A stretch of DNA of 64,000 nt from Opisthorchis felineus (GCA_004794785.1 SJOL01006493.1:789112-853111), one strand, 5' to 3'. Shown: positions 1 to 13,538, counted from the stretch's first letter. A program made the numbers and translations. The notes: generated by a model from the sequence alone, not told the origin.

Positions 1-2604
1 GATTAGTTTCTTTTATGAAAACAAACCAAGCACTTTCAGTGATCGCTGAACATATTTTCAACCTTCCCGTGATTGCATTGCTACCTGCTCAGTTGATTAT
101 GTGCTACATTTGCATGTGGTTCAGTAAAGATCTTTCGTTCTTGTGTCATTCAAACACGGGGCACTTTTCGAATAGTTGCCGGGTACGCCCTAACTTCAAG
201 TTCATATCGAGGAGAATTTTAGTACTCGAATCGTTTCCTACCTAGTTATTCGTGGTTGCTTTTCAGGTGGATTTTTCAGGTTTCTGCTTTTCTTATCAGT
301 GTACTAAATGAATAGGCAGGAAAATGACTCCCAAATATAGTTGATTTGAATATAAATATAGGCGGGCCTTCTGCTTATTATTTTGCCTCTGTATGCACAA
401 ATATTTTCGTCGTCTATCACCAGGCACGCGCCATTCTTGTGTTGGCTTGTGAGCTAATCGTGGTGAAAAGCAGTACAAACATGACTTTGGAACATCGTTG
501 AATTTATCCTTGGGTTCCAGCTCAAGGTCGGTTTTCGATTTGGCCAATGAATTGGCTTTGATAGTGATCCCCATAGTCTCAGAAAACAACGGAATGTTGT
601 AGGATTTATGGGCATACCAAACTGAAATCGATCACTGATTTATCAGTAGTCATAAGCTTTAAAAATGCAAAAGCCCCAAAGTGAATGGTCACCGGGGAAA
701 TCCATAGAAAATACAGGTCTGGATGATACTTCGTGCACTACGAATCTCGCATCTACAGAATTCTGTATCACAACCTTTGGTTTAGCATAATATAACGGCT
801 CAGTATCAGTAATTCTCTGATGTCGGGTGCCTCCTCTTTCCCCCGCAGCAATGGGCGTTAATGACGATCAGTTAAACCAGCAAGGATTCATTAAGTAATT
901 CTACCCAAAAAGCCTACGGTTTCTCGTCCTAATGGAAGCAATTTTAGCTAGGATGTTGGGGTTACAGATCGTACGTTCGCCACCTAGACTTCTTCAATCG
1001 GATGATTATATTCGTTGGAAATGGCGCTAAAACCAAATTCTGTAGGGCAATATCACCTTCCGTGAGAATAATCCCCAAGAGGAGAAAACAGTATCGTGGA
1101 TAAAATTATCGCAAAAGACACTGAAAAATTTGGCTTTTGGTAGGGTCCGAGGTTTTTTGCTCATTTTGCAAACGTTGTGAAATATACGAAATACAAGAAA
1201 GATGTAACAGATTTTCACGAGCACCAGCCACTTATCACATAAAGCAAAGGATTTGGCTAGTCTCGAGAATAGGGACTCCTCTACAGGGTGCTCTATTATG
1301 ACCATGTCCAACGAGTGGCCATTATTGCAAGGAGAATTTACACCTTAAAAACGCTAGAAAAGTTGCTTGCAAACTTGCAGACCTTCGTTAAGCGCACCCA
1401 TCTTCTATTATGCGTCATTCTCAAAAGCTCTCTGCCCTTGACAGTTGGCATTCTTCAAATGAATATCCTCGTTTATGAATAATTTATCGGGAATAATCCA
1501 GAGAAAATAGGATTCTTCCAAGTAGCTTTGGACAGCTGGCATTCTTTTACTAACTTAGACTTCATTAATTGCGTATACGTACCAAACAAAGACGTCTACA
1601 AGGCGGAGTTTGTTTGTCTTTCAGTTACACCATAATATAATGAGAAAGTGTGAGCGGAAAGTGTCAGTTGTCACATCTTAACATTAGGAAATTTACACAA
1701 GATAATGCATGTCATCTGAAGTATGTGTGAGATATTTATGTGCCGTCTGTCAAGATTAAATAAAATTGGGCTGATTATCGCACAGAAAGAAGGACCCAAT
1801 GTTAGGAGTGAACCACTCACAAAATAGATTACCCTGGTTGATCCTTTGGGTGCTTTATCAATGACGATGAATCTTCCGGAAGAGGTCGGTGCAAAAATGA
1901 TGACGTCTACCCTACACGTAATTTTACAAAGGGAGGTATTAGTCGTGTTTGTAACGGACCTCTTACACTACTGGTGTAAGGAAGAGTGCCATCAAATGCA
2001 GAGTTCTTTATTACAAAACACGAACAGGGGGGTTACAAGCGTATTCCTGAGCTTCACCGGACGTTGTTTGAATATTCAGCAGTAATGAACAAACACCGTC
2101 AAACTGTTTACTGATTTCCGATGCAGCTCTCCATCAGATGCAGGAACGATGCTTTAAACCACTTCGACTAGACACTACTCGTACGTTTCATCAGTAGTAT
2201 ATGTCGTCAACCGGTATTCACACCAATAAAACACATAGTATGCCACCATTTTCCAAGCCAATGAATCATAACGCTGCCTTTTTTAACACAAACGATTATA
2301 ATGAATATATAATCCGAAGGCTGAAACAACAAAACTTTCTTTCTGGTAGAATTTTAAGTTACGAAATCGTGAAAAACAAAGTGTCCAGCTTCATCACATT
2401 TTCGGTCAGCAACTTTACATGCAAGACACGACAGGTGTGAGCATGTCCAAATAAAAGTCCCCAAAGGCGAGACACTCCCTAACCCTTTGGGATTCCTATG
2501 AATTTTTGTAAAATAATTTCGGAAATCCTATAGAGTTCAGCTGTTGTGTGTTATTTTTCGTCTTCATCCAATTAACATCGTGGACCCCGTGTTTGATATC
2601 ATTA

Positions 2605-2617
2605 CCCCCCCCCCCCC
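2605..2617. repeat. Poly-C run (13 C)
   Basis: Homopolymer. Similar C or G runs occur near 8638, 12710, 22226, 22890, 31359 and 41377, and assembly length there may be unreliable. Confidence 0.95.
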
Positions 2618-2871
2618 GTGAGTGAAATACGTTCATTTTCGACCGTGGTTTTCCATTCTATAATGTTCACCAGGTGGATTGATTGCTACAGAATACCAAA
2701 CGAATGTGCCACAAAAAAAATGAGCGGACAAGTCAGTCAGGTTTATATGTGATGCTGCCATTGAAATTGTAATGACGGAACAACGCTTCTTTTCTAACCA
2801 GCTGACTTTGAGTTGTAACCGTAAATAAATGGCTGACATTTGGAGGATAAAAAAAATATAAGAAAGATCAT

Positions 2872-2993
2872 CGTTCAGCTGTAACACCGTTTCGGTGCCT
2901 GGCTGCCATGCCACTCGAAGGAAGCACGATGGCTGGGATGCTGCCAGGTTGCCCAAGCCAAGACAGGAGAAGCCGAGATGCGGAGGAATAATG
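2872..2993 (+). repeat. Dispersed repeat family D, plus copy
   Basis: TTCAGCTGTAACACC, CTGCCATGCCACTCGAAGGA, GGCTGGGATGCTGCCAGG and TTGCCCAAGCCAAGACAGG. A reverse copy lies at 57371-57486. Translated on the minus strand it reads [17 protein letters not shown], a frequent contaminant of predicted liver-fluke proteins as I recall. Confidence 0.85.
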
Positions 2994-3753
2994 TTAGTGA
3001 GCAACTTATGATCCATGGTGAGAGGCGACCATTTGCACCCCGTTTACTATGTCTATGTCTTAGGCATGGGTGTGATTCATGAACACCTATCATGCTCGAG
3101 TAGCTTCGGGACTCATGCATTCTGAAAAATCTTATGAGGCAAAGGACTCTGGTGAGACGTTGCCTTGAAAGCAAAGCTGCTGATCGACGGGGACGCTTCA
3201 AGGGTAGTTTTCTCTGTATAAAACTTAACCACTACAGGAAAGTACAAGGGAAAAAACACAAGTAGTTCCATCTGACCGATGGTCTCTGCGCAAGAGGAAA
3301 CAACACTACATATGAGTTATTCAAATTAAAACAATTTTATAGCACCCTCAAACAGCTGAGGGAAAAATGTTTTACTTTGTGATATTTTTTGGGCATTTTT
3401 ATTGGATATCTTAAGAGTTCACTGAACGGTTTTCGCTTTCTGCGGGAAAAGCATTTCGTGCCTCACTTATAGTTTTTGGGTGGTCTCTTAAATGTATCGA
3501 TTTTAAGCCAGGCCTGATTGGAAGGCAGTAGTAGTTGACGGGAGACTACCAGATTAGTGCAATTTTTAATGGTGATATCACCACAAGGGCCCAACCTGCA
3601 GAGCTAGGAAACTGATAGCCTAATCTCTATTCAGTTATCAAACTGGCATGGGAAACCAGGAACAACCTCCAGTTTAGGTCATCGTGTCACGTATATGCAC
3701 AAACCGTCATACCACAGTAGGGTTCAGTTTTTGTGACGGAAAAAATAGTATCC

Positions 3754-3781
3754 TAATAATAATAATAATAATAATAATAAA
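3754..3781. repeat. (TAA)n microsatellite
   Basis: Nine uninterrupted TAA/AAT units. Confidence 0.97.
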
Positions 3782-5329
3782 TTATTTTTTGGTGATTTGG
3801 CTGCTTGCATTCGAAATGCTGGTTTCCCCAATTCCATGTCGATTTTTTTGAAAAAATACGTACTGTTTTCTGGCATATGTTGACAGGATCTAGTGTTTTA
3901 CGTCAGTAGTTAAAATGTCGCCATTAAGTCTAGGGAAAAATAATCTTTATGAATCTGTCTTGCAGTTCCTGAGCAAGTCACGGGAACTCGATTTTGTAAC
4001 GGGCTTCACAATATTGTCTCCTTAGTGTTTCATTAAACGAGAAACACTTTGCTAAGTCAATGTGCACATGTACTTGCCGTGCAAAACTACCCAGTTTTGC
4101 CTCACCATCTTACGTTGTTTGGCTGTATATATTCCCTCTAGGTGTGGTAAGTCTGGCTGATTATGCTCAGGTAGGCATGGATCTGTCCCAAAAGTGGTCG
4201 ATTTACACAAAGATGTTGAAGTCACTTGCTTATTTTTTGGACAACAGCAGTGACCTCGGAGAACCGCGATCCTCAGATAGAAGAAAACCTGTCCCTCTTC
4301 CAACGTTGTGGTCCCAATATTCAACAGCTTTCACAAAACAGGAATATCTTCGGTCACCAATTAAAGTTAATCCCTCAGCTTCTCCTAGATTCAACTAAAC
4401 CAATCATAAAAGTGGTTTCCATTACTTACTAATTTACTCGAAACCCGATCATTACCTGTAGAAATGACGTCTAAAGAAAGCGGTTTATAACTTCTCAAAT
4501 CATTGTCCCCGAGCTTTCTGATCAATATTGTCACATATTATACTCGCTGCCTGAACAGTCTAAAGGGAGCAAAATACACTATCATATATAATGAGGTGGA
4601 ACCTCGTATAATATTACCTCCATTCAGAAAGCCTTTCAGGGACAGTTCACTTTGTTTGGATATGAGCAGTCTTGCGTCCCCCGGAGAAGAAGATGTATCT
4701 AAGAGAGGCTTTAATAGGCGGGTACACATTTATGAATAACACGTTGACGTTTATTCAATGAAACCTGAGATACTAAAGCTTGGAAGTGTGAAGTTTGTTT
4801 TAACACCGAAAACTAAGAAAACAAAATTTTCAGTTCTTTCCAGAACTCATGATAGAGGTCACATAAATTATCTTCTGATACGACGTTTAGGACAATGTTC
4901 TTATCGGAACGTTATTTCAAATTAAAATATTCTGTTAGCGCACCATAAACCTGAGTATTCGCTATCAGTTGTTTTAAACCCTGATGAAAAGCAATGCAAT
5001 CACGACTGTTCCAAGGGCAAAATATCTTTGTTATCATATCTACCTAGTGAACAAACACTGAATGCAGTGAAACATATGACAGTGTCTGCTAACACACAGG
5101 CTTGTTGGCAACCAACAGGGTCAGGCCATCTCGGTCTATGTACACAGTCCCACCAACTACGATCCATTGCTGCGGTCCTTAAGAGAAAACGCTGATAAGC
5201 GGCATCCTGATACTTGTCTGTACAATGTACCCGAAACTCTGATAAGCATTTCTATAGACAGAAAAACCATGCTGCTTGATCAAAAACGCCTACGAAGTTA
5301 AACACCCACCTTTTACTATTTAACGTTCA

Positions 5330-5356
5330 ATCCCACCCCCCCACACACACACACAG
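5330..5356. repeat. C-run followed by (CA)n microsatellite
   Basis: CCCACCCCCC followed by seven CA units. Confidence 0.93.
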
Positions 5357-6962
5357 CTTACCATCACCACCTTGAGCAAACGTTGGTCTAAATTTCTTTC
5401 TTTTGTAGTCGCCATATACTTTGAGAGCATTTTTGAAATTATCGCAAGCGTTCATTAGGACTTTGCTCGGTGAAATAATTGTGGGTCCTAAAACCCTAAA
5501 GAGTCTCCGAAGCGCGACAAATCAACATAGGTGACTGTATTCGCTCTGGGAGCAGGCTGCCCCAGGGCAGTATTTGTTTCTCGGAAGTAAATAAATCTCT
5601 CCTTCTTTATGCAATCAGCAAAATTGTATTCTCGCATTTTTTTAAGTTTCCCCTTACTGCTTTTACGGCCACCATTAACGCAAGTGCTACGATGTCCCCA
5701 CACTGATACGAGCTGTTTTCAATTGATCGCTTAGTTGCCAGCACCTGGCGATACTTTAGCGGCAGATATTGTTGACCACAGGAGGGATACTCGGTAGATG
5801 AATCACAAAAACCGCTAGGATCAGTCAACTTCTGCTGTCGTTCAGTCACATCTTACTTGCCACCTCCAACTTTTGGTATAATTCCTTTCCGGTTCCAGAA
5901 ATTTTCAAGATTTATTTTCAAAATACACCTTTCTATCTTAGAAAATGATGCCTACACGGGTTTTGCTGGTTCCACAGATGTCAGCGATAACTAAATTTGT
6001 TTTTCGTTGCTTTTATACGAACCATTTACGCTGTGCGCCGAAACCACTTTGGGCCGGAGTGAAGACTGAAAGTAAAAATTCACTCGGCTGTGTTACACAG
6101 GGTCCTGAGAGTCAGTATAGCGGTTGAGCAATGACCTAAGCAATGCTACCCTAAACAGGAATATGCCTTTTGTCGTCTGCCTTTATGTGAATAAACTGTG
6201 GCACTATCATCTTGCGACGGCATTAAGTTCACGTGCTGTTGGTGATTATAAAGAAACGTGATTGACGTCGATCAGAAGCTGCCAATGTGTGGGGTGGAGT
6301 TCCTCAGAATGACACAGAGCTTCGCAGCGCGCCGATTCTATGGCACTGCTTGGAATGTAGGGCACCAGATACCGTAACCTTAATCCCAGGTTGCTAGCTT
6401 CTCGAGCAATCATATCAGATCTTTTATAGCAGAAGGTGGCGCATTTGTCGAAAGTACTTTTCTCCCAAGGGAAGCAGACTGCATTCCTTTTAGTAGAATA
6501 TCTTCGTTCGGGAGGTGGACGCAGGATGGAACCCTACTTCCGGCATGTTACTTTGAGATAGATATCTTTCTGTAAAACATTTGAACGGTTATCACCGCAC
6601 TACTCCCGCATTACTTAAAAGTCTAGAAAGGATTCTGAAACAAAGCCGAAGTGGAACTCATAAGTACTGAAAAACTCTTGCGTCAAGGTGAACAGTGATT
6701 CTGTCTCCAGCCGTAGGTTGCCCTCAACATAAAGGGTTGGGTATCGTCATCCTTGGAGCCTCGAACAGGTAAAAGAGTCCTGAAAACACATCAAATAATT
6801 CTTTTTTAGTAACAGATCTCAAAAGACGGCTAATATATAGATATTCTTCAAGTCGAGTACAAATGCACGTAGTAAGATAAGTCACGTAATTTGCCAAAGT
6901 ACACGGTTGAAGCGAACCACTGTTTCACTGAATACTTTCCTGCCGGTCGAACACTACTGATA

Positions 6963-7072
6963 AAGTGTCTGAAAACTCTTCGGCAGCCTACAACCGGTTT
7001 CGTCCCACTTGAGGCTCATCAGATAGGCGCAGTACCCGAGTTTCCGTCAACCTTATATTCTACTTAAACCCT
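6963..7072 (+). repeat. Dispersed repeat family A, partial copy
   Basis: CTGAAAACTCTTCGGCAGCC, ACAACCGGTTTCGTCCC, GGCTCATCAGATAGGCGCAG and GAGTTTCCGTCAACCTTATA align with 21721-21832. Confidence 0.78.
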
Positions 7073-8717
7073 GTTAAGGTGCATCCCATTTACACAAAAA
7101 CCTACTGATGAGACTATATCGCAACACCCTAAGAGCCCTGAAGTACGTTCATATAGCCCAGACCATCTGTGTTGTGAGGAACTCCACACGTCTGAGATCC
7201 ATACAGGATGATGACCGGCAGTCTTCTTATCAGTAAATATATGCTCAAACTAAGCCCTGACCGATTTACATTATTCTAATGCCTGGATTTTTCTAGGATT
7301 TTGGGTCACGGAGTCTCCCGAATGTAGCTGGACTCAGGTAGTTACCGCGTTCTCTATTACCTGGGGAAAAGCAAATTGAGTTTGCATTCATACCTACAGA
7401 TAAGTGTAGTTCTTTCTCCTGCACTTTTTCTATACTGTGACGTTAGGCAACACACAACTAACACTACAGGACAAAAGGCACTAAATTTTAAATAACCGGA
7501 TATCTCAATGTGGCAGTGGGAACTCCTGATGTTGCATTCCCCAATTTTTTCCACTTATTTAGTAATCAAGCGTATCACAATGCCTAGTGAAATTCAAATT
7601 GGACAAACGGACAAAATAACACTTTTCACGTGTTCACATTTGTTATTGCGTGTTTTGACGTCGTTAGCCTGAAGTACTAAGGTAAGTAGTAAACAGCGTC
7701 TTTAATAGAAGTGAGGCGGAGCTATTTTCCGAAGGTTGGATAGTTATAAAGTTCTTCAAACACTGAACCAAACCAATAAGCATTTCTTGGAAATTTTTCT
7801 TCCATCCGGTTAGGTTAAGTAGGTAGGTAGGCTGACCTTATTGCACCGGGCGATGATATCTGTTTCTTCCAAAGCGGATAACCAGAATCCGCTCCCACTA
7901 CCAACCCTTCAAATCACCTCTAATTGATTCAAGACACTCCGATCAATCACCATATTTGCTGAGATCCGTTCTGTTTGAAATCCGTATGAAAGCTCATTGA
8001 TTATGCATGCGATGTCTACTGATGTACCGGTGTGGCATTTCTATGCGCTTTGTCTTCCAGAGTCGTGCAAGCGCGGCCCTTCTTAAAGCAGGGACAATCA
8101 TACGACGATGGTCTCTTCAGGAGCAGCATCAGCAGAAGAGCTGCAGGGCGTGATACAATTGACTCACAGTTTAAGACTAGACAAATATAGGCCACCACAC
8201 AACAGAACTAACGATCACCCATAAGGCTAAGCGGGGAAAATCCACTTATAGGAGTGCGCAGGACTGCCTCATTACGAATGCGCAAACCGCAACAATTGTG
8301 CGCCGTAGCTAATGGTGACCGTGGGCGCTACTCGCGTATGCGCGCAACACCGTGAATCTCATTTGTGCGCCATCATGGTCGCTCCCTGCCTCGGCCCAAC
8401 TGTAGAGAAGCATCAGGGAGGATGACGTCCCTAATCTAGTGTGCCAGTTCCATGGTTGATAAATTACAAGAGTTTATTTGTCCAATCACACGAATGTGTG
8501 CAAACTGGATGCACAGGATATGAGAGGGGAACAGTTAACGGTTAGGCACACGCACAATCACATACTGTCTTTCTCAGTCCCGCAGCACCCAAGAATCAGC
8601 GGGCGATTCCGGTAACGGAGGTGGATTGTGGGAGGGAGGGGGGGGGGTTGTGAACGCCTAGGGTTAATGTCCGGCTGTTATTCAATATAAAGCAGATACG
8701 TTGAAAGCATCCCGGTG

Positions 8718-8897
8718 CCCATGGTTACGAGGCGCGTAGCTAAGGCAAACGGACTGTGTAAAGAAGTTCGAATTCTCGCGCATATATTCCGCGGATCAGG
8801 AGCACCGAAAGTCAACGGGAAATCGTTTGCCGTTATCGTCGCTGATCCAAGTAGTCATGCACGAGACGCTATTACCACATTTAGTTGTCCCCTGTGA
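8718..8897 (+). CDS. CpG-dense small open frame, candidate exon or small gene
   Basis: ATG in a good context (GCCCATGG) opens 59 codons, including GAPKVNGKSFAVIVADPSS, closed by TGA. CpG is far denser here than in the flanks, which suggests selection or a recent arrival rather than old repeat decay. A TATAAAG-like string lies about 30 bp upstream. No similarity was recognised. It may be part of a larger spliced gene or simply a CpG-rich fragment. Confidence 0.25.
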   Translation, partial: PMVTRRVAKANGLCKEVRILAHIFRGSGAPKVNGKSFAVIVADPSSHARDAITTFSCPL

Positions 8898-9332
8898 TCC
8901 TCCCGTGGGTCATGTTCCCACTTGCAAGATTCACACAAATATTTCGAATGCAACCGAAAAGTGAGTTCTTCGTCAGTAGTGAAATACTGTAATTTTCAGC
9001 ATATGCACCTTCTAGGAACGATAACTGCTTTTGTAAAATAACTAGCTATTTCCAAACTCATACATAAGTCCATAAAATATCGCTATTTATTGTGGAAACA
9101 CTTCGCTTCTGGGAAGACGGCAGTAAAAATGCTCGTATTTTCCCTAACCGGATCGGAGCAAACTATCAAAAATAAGGAATAGCTTTTAGGGGAACCAAAA
9201 GTCACTCCATGCGGAATACTCATATATCAAATAACGGTCTATCATTTTAATCCAGGCCTGTTTGATATGGTAACACGCGAAGACAAATAGATCCACTGGT
9301 CTTTCAGTGAATCAGTCTGAGCTGTTTTCAAT

Positions 9333-10590
9333 TTAAAGAATTTCTGAACAGGTTAAATCCATGCCACGTTGGACGTACTTTCTTCTCACTGGTGCATCTG
9401 ACTGGAAAATTGCTGATTCAATATGCTGAAAACGTTTCACCACGAGAGCTCTGTTTGATGTCATTCGGAAGTTTAGATCACTGTGCATGTCACTAGGTGA
9501 GAGACCCAGGTGGTGAGTTGAACCCTTTGTTTCAAGTGAGCCATTGTTTCCATTTGTTATGTTTGCTTCTGCGTGTGATACTTGACCGCTAAATTTAAGG
9601 ATAGCTTCGATCTTCACAGTGCAGGCATTGCTAAACATGATATAGATGCAATCCTTTGAACATCTTGGCCCCACTAACTACACCTAACCGAGTGTTCCGG
9701 AAGTTCCAGTGTGCTTCTAGAATAAATACAAAGAAGCTGATGATAGCTCTCCATGCTTTATCCCACCTAATGAACTGTTTCGCGCTTCACTTGTCTGAAG
9801 GTGTACGACTTCAGTCTTCTTAACAATTTGCTCACTAATGTGGTTTCCAGTAACTTGCAGCTCCTTCGCAGTGCCCTTTATTGGACAAAAACTTGTTCAG
9901 ATTTAAACAAATTGCCATCCTATAAGAAGGAATCTTTCTTTTATCCGCATGTATGGTGGGTGGATGAACTGAGGAGGGTTTTGATTCCGCTTTTGCCTAC
10001 AACAGTCCGTTAACACTCCAAAAGATGTTTGCATATCAAGTGCCACGTCACGTTATGGATCCCCTAATAAAAAGGCCCTTAAGACTCAGAACAGCATCTA
10101 GTTCAGGTCTCGAGTAAAAGCATTTTTTCACTCAAAAAAGTTAAGTTAAAGCAAACCATGGAAACAGGACCTCAAACGCCTGCTCTGGTGTGTAAGCGTG
10201 AACGCGCAGATAACAGGCTTAAGTCCAAGTGATGGCCGATTACGGAAATAAGACCTGATGGGACTGCTGATAACACCAGCCAGAAAAAAGTGAATTCGAT
10301 AGACTACCTGATCAGTAAACACCCATGTAGTTTGGTTTAAAAATTTGTTTTAAAAATACAACATTGTAGCGACGAGTTGACGAATATTAAGCAGAACCAG
10401 TGACGGGGAGACATTTCTTAAGACAGACCCACCAGTGAACAGCGCCACATCCCTTAGCTGATGAAGTTCCAGCCTCGTGGGAACGTGGTCACTGTCCTTC
10501 ATCCTGTGCACAAGGGTGTGCGGGAATGGGCTCATGCGGAACGTGGAAATGTCTGTCGGCGAGGAGTGTTTCACTTTGACGAGTTCGCTA
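9333..10590 (-). CDS. Candidate two-exon gene 3' end, unrecognised product
   Basis: Exon 10590-10433 (acceptor GCATTCATGCTCAG, donor CTG|GTGGGT, 52 codons) reads SELVKVKHSSPTDISTF and on to LELHQLRDVALFT. It joins in phase to 9673-9333 (acceptor GGTGTAGTTAG), which reads GPRCSKDCIYIMFSNACTVK and on to the stop after GMDLTCSEIL. The junction would give DVALFTVGPRCSKDC. No domain is recognised. The first exon lies in a GC-rich block also open in two plus-strand frames, so the strand is not certain. Upstream exons were not found with matching phase; a possible exon at 10960-10790 does not fit. Confidence 0.42.
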
Positions 10591-11654
10591 CTGAGCATGA
10601 ATGCGCATGCAAAAGCTATCGGTGGTTATATGTGCCTGGAAATTGAACACATAACAAAACTAACTTAACTGCAACAGATCCAACTTTTGATTTGGTCGTA
10701 GAATCTTAAGTTCAGTAAAAACCCCGGGTTAACTGACTTGCCCAAATTCAGCATACTAATAAACCTATCATCAAAGTTCTACTATAATTATTGTACACAA
10801 GTGATTTTTCCTACTTCCCGGAAGGATAAATCGCCCATGACTTTGGTATGTCTCCCCTTCATCTGTGGATTTCCTAACTTGAAGTGAATGTACCCAAGCC
10901 CGGAAAGTTAGGGAATAAGTGTGAACCTCCAGAACCATTTTCCTCGTTAATCTAAGTAGCGAAACGCACACTGTAGATATGCAAAGCTTTAGTACGACAA
11001 CACGATATCACTTTATCAGTGTTGTGAGGTGACCTCAGTTTTTATTGTCGAGATCATACTTGGCAGATTGTCGGTCTTGTGTGCTATCTACCGACCAGAT
11101 ATACTCTGGGGATGTGCTGCTCCATAGGTTACTTTGTTCAGCTAAAGTGCTGGATTGCATAACCACCCTGGTGCTTTTAGGGGGATAGTATCTACAGAAG
11201 CAAAAGAACGATTTAACTAGGGCAGCATTTAATCCGGTGATGACTGCACCGAATGTAAGCCGCACTGCCGATCTTTGTAGTAGCGTTAGGTGAGCACAAA
11301 AAGTACTGGCCCAGTTGGAAATAAACGAGGGTGAAGAAGGTCATGTTTTAAAGCGATCAAACAGCCGAAGGGAGTTGCCAGAAAAGTCCACCAGAGGATC
11401 TAATTGTTTAGGAGCACAATTCGCAAAGATGAAAGTTATGACAAAACGGAGAATTATGACAGTTCCTATACTTATGAGGCTACTGGTAAGACCTCAGGAA
11501 AAGTCCTTGACAGCCGAGGGCATCAAGGTTGGCTTGATGAGATACCTAATGAATAAAAGGGTTCTTGACAACGCTGGAAGAAAAGCAGGCTCTCACTTAA
11601 CAATGCAGAATAACTATCCCTTTCCAACCACCGACAAGTTAGACGGGGATTTAG

Positions 11655-11930
11655 GTGCTTGAAATGGCAGCGCGCCCATGCACACGGCCGGTATTAAGAA
11701 TCATGGTTATTGTTGGACCAGATTTTTATTGAATTTGCCGGTTTGTAATCTGGACTTGAATCCCACCAAGAATGCCTGGGAAATCATTGGGTGACGAGCA
11801 CATGAGTTCAACAGTGTTTTTTGCAGCTATAACCAGAACGTGGAAAGATAGTTCTAATCAGATTCAAACACCCGTTTCCACAGCGTTCTGACAGCAGAAT
11901 TAGATCGCGAACGTTCATTCTACATGAACC
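11655..11930 (+). mobile_element. Degenerate Tc1/mariner-type transposase fragment
   Basis: One plus-strand frame reads the remains of the C-terminal catalytic region: an APMHTAGIKN-like block (family: APIHTA) followed about 30 residues later by LDLNPTKNAWEIIG (family: PDLNPIENLW). Stops interrupt both. The longer open frame just upstream (11315-11662) may be an eroded part of the same transposase, but it has no clear motif. No terminal inverted repeats were identified. Confidence 0.55.
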
Positions 11931-13234
11931 TGTTTACGCAACACAAATCGATCGAATCCAGTTAGCTTGTTGGACAGCTTCATTGTTTCCAGCCTTTGAG
12001 AAATCGGTTGCGTGTGATGGAGCATTATTGAGACGGGAACCTTCTAGCAAACTATAGTGGACCGACTGAACTCCAAATCGATTGGTCAATATCATATTTC
12101 ACCTATTTCACCTATTAATCGTCCTACACATGACATCACGCTGAGTGTAATTCCACAAACCTAGGTGGATAAATCTAACACCTGATTCTTGTCACACAAT
12201 GAATCATTTCTGACTCAACTAGTGATCACACAGATGATAAGAAGTTGCTCCGGAGCAGCTTACCGAGAGAACTGCTCCTTGCCTCCACGTTTATGTTCAG
12301 CGTACAACGGCAAACTAACAACTGATATACTGAAGAGAAGTAGACTATGTTCTTCCTAGAAAATATCGCGGGCAGGATACACCCAAGCTTACATGTTTCG
12401 CAGGGTTTTAATTACTAACCCGTGAAAAATATGAGACAGTTAGCCACGTATATTCCATCCCATACAATCAACTTGGAGCCTTAAGGTGCCTTGCGCACAC
12501 TGATTGATTCTGGGTTCGCGTTATGGTCACGTTATATAAGTCGGTGAAGGGGAACTGTGAAGCTGGTGACAGCCTAGAAGCAAGTGAACTTAGATATACC
12601 GGTACGCTCAATGCACGGCTGATGCTTAATATAATGGCGCTCATCATACCTCGTTTCTAGTGTATTGTGAGTGTTTGCTCTGGCTGAAGAGTTGCTGGCT
12701 TGCGCAACCCCCCCCCCCCTAAAGAACAAACTATCAACAGAAATTAGCTACGCCGTTTTGTTTAGAATCCACTCCAAATGTGATCAGCGGAAGGGCTGGA
12801 GGGGGTTATCCACCGAATCATCTGTTCAGTTTGTACAAGTTGATAGGCCCTGATATGTTACAATTCCAACCTTCCCGAAACAACGTGGAATTGGCTCCTT
12901 CCGCTGTTCGCTTCATTCGATCCGTATCGATTATCTGTTCGCCGACAGCAAATCAACTCAAAACGTGTCGCTACTATGCGGATTTCGGTTATTGTGCTTG
13001 GTTGTCATCGCTTTTTACACGATTCCTAGCACAGTTTCACGCTCAATTTACCCTGTCTTGTTCAGAGCTGAGAAGCTAAAATATCTACAATGAATCGGCA
13101 ATCACCTTCAGCTTTTTTCATTTTACAGCCATCACTTATTAAATCCCACTCAGGCCCCGTTTGGGGTCGAATCAATCGTCAACGTTTTATACAAGTGGCA
13201 GCCAGAGAATGATATTTGTGAGTGGAGCCGAACA

Positions 13235-13538
13235 ATGGCGAGCAAGCCGCAAGAGGAGACTCCTCCCACAATGTTCGGTTTGTCCACAGAGCACGTGTTC
13301 ACACAAGACCAAGACCAAAACAACAACAAAAACCTGCAATTACCGGGAAGTGAGGTTCAACTGGCTTCGCTTAGCAGGAATGAAAATCTTTTTGGTGAGA
13401 ATGGTGGTGAGAGACACGCGCCAACAAATACTGATGGTTCGATAGCCAGTGCGCCATCAAATCCTCCAGCAATCCCCCCATGGTGGTCCTTACTGATGGG
13501 ATATACTTCCACACTTCTCGGATCACCAACATCAACAA
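13235..13538 (+). CDS. osr: OSR candidate first coding exon
   Basis: Starts [15 protein letters not shown] and ends before a consensus donor (CAA|GTAAGT), giving 101 codons plus one base. It is Gln/Asn/Ser/Pro-rich with a short aromatic patch [10 protein letters not shown]. No conserved domain is visible. Linkage to the zinc-finger exons rests on strand, order and compatible phase (phase 1 into the TA at 18757), not on homology, so it could belong to another transcript. The 5.2-kb gap to the next exon may hide further exons. Confidence 0.6.

Larger units (their letters stand above)
1..8700. other. Gene-poor stretch, repeats and microsatellites only
   Basis: Only short open frames without motifs or paired splice sites are present. 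The stretch holds the family D copy, one family A copy, the poly-C run and two microsatellites. CpG-rich patches near 8260-8400 have no coding sign that I could support. Confidence 0.6.

Noticed and set aside
2633..3201. Overlapping minus-strand frames of 108-127 codons
   Set aside because: Their most protein-like part is the family D repeat, also present at 57.4 kb. No splice logic or domain was found.
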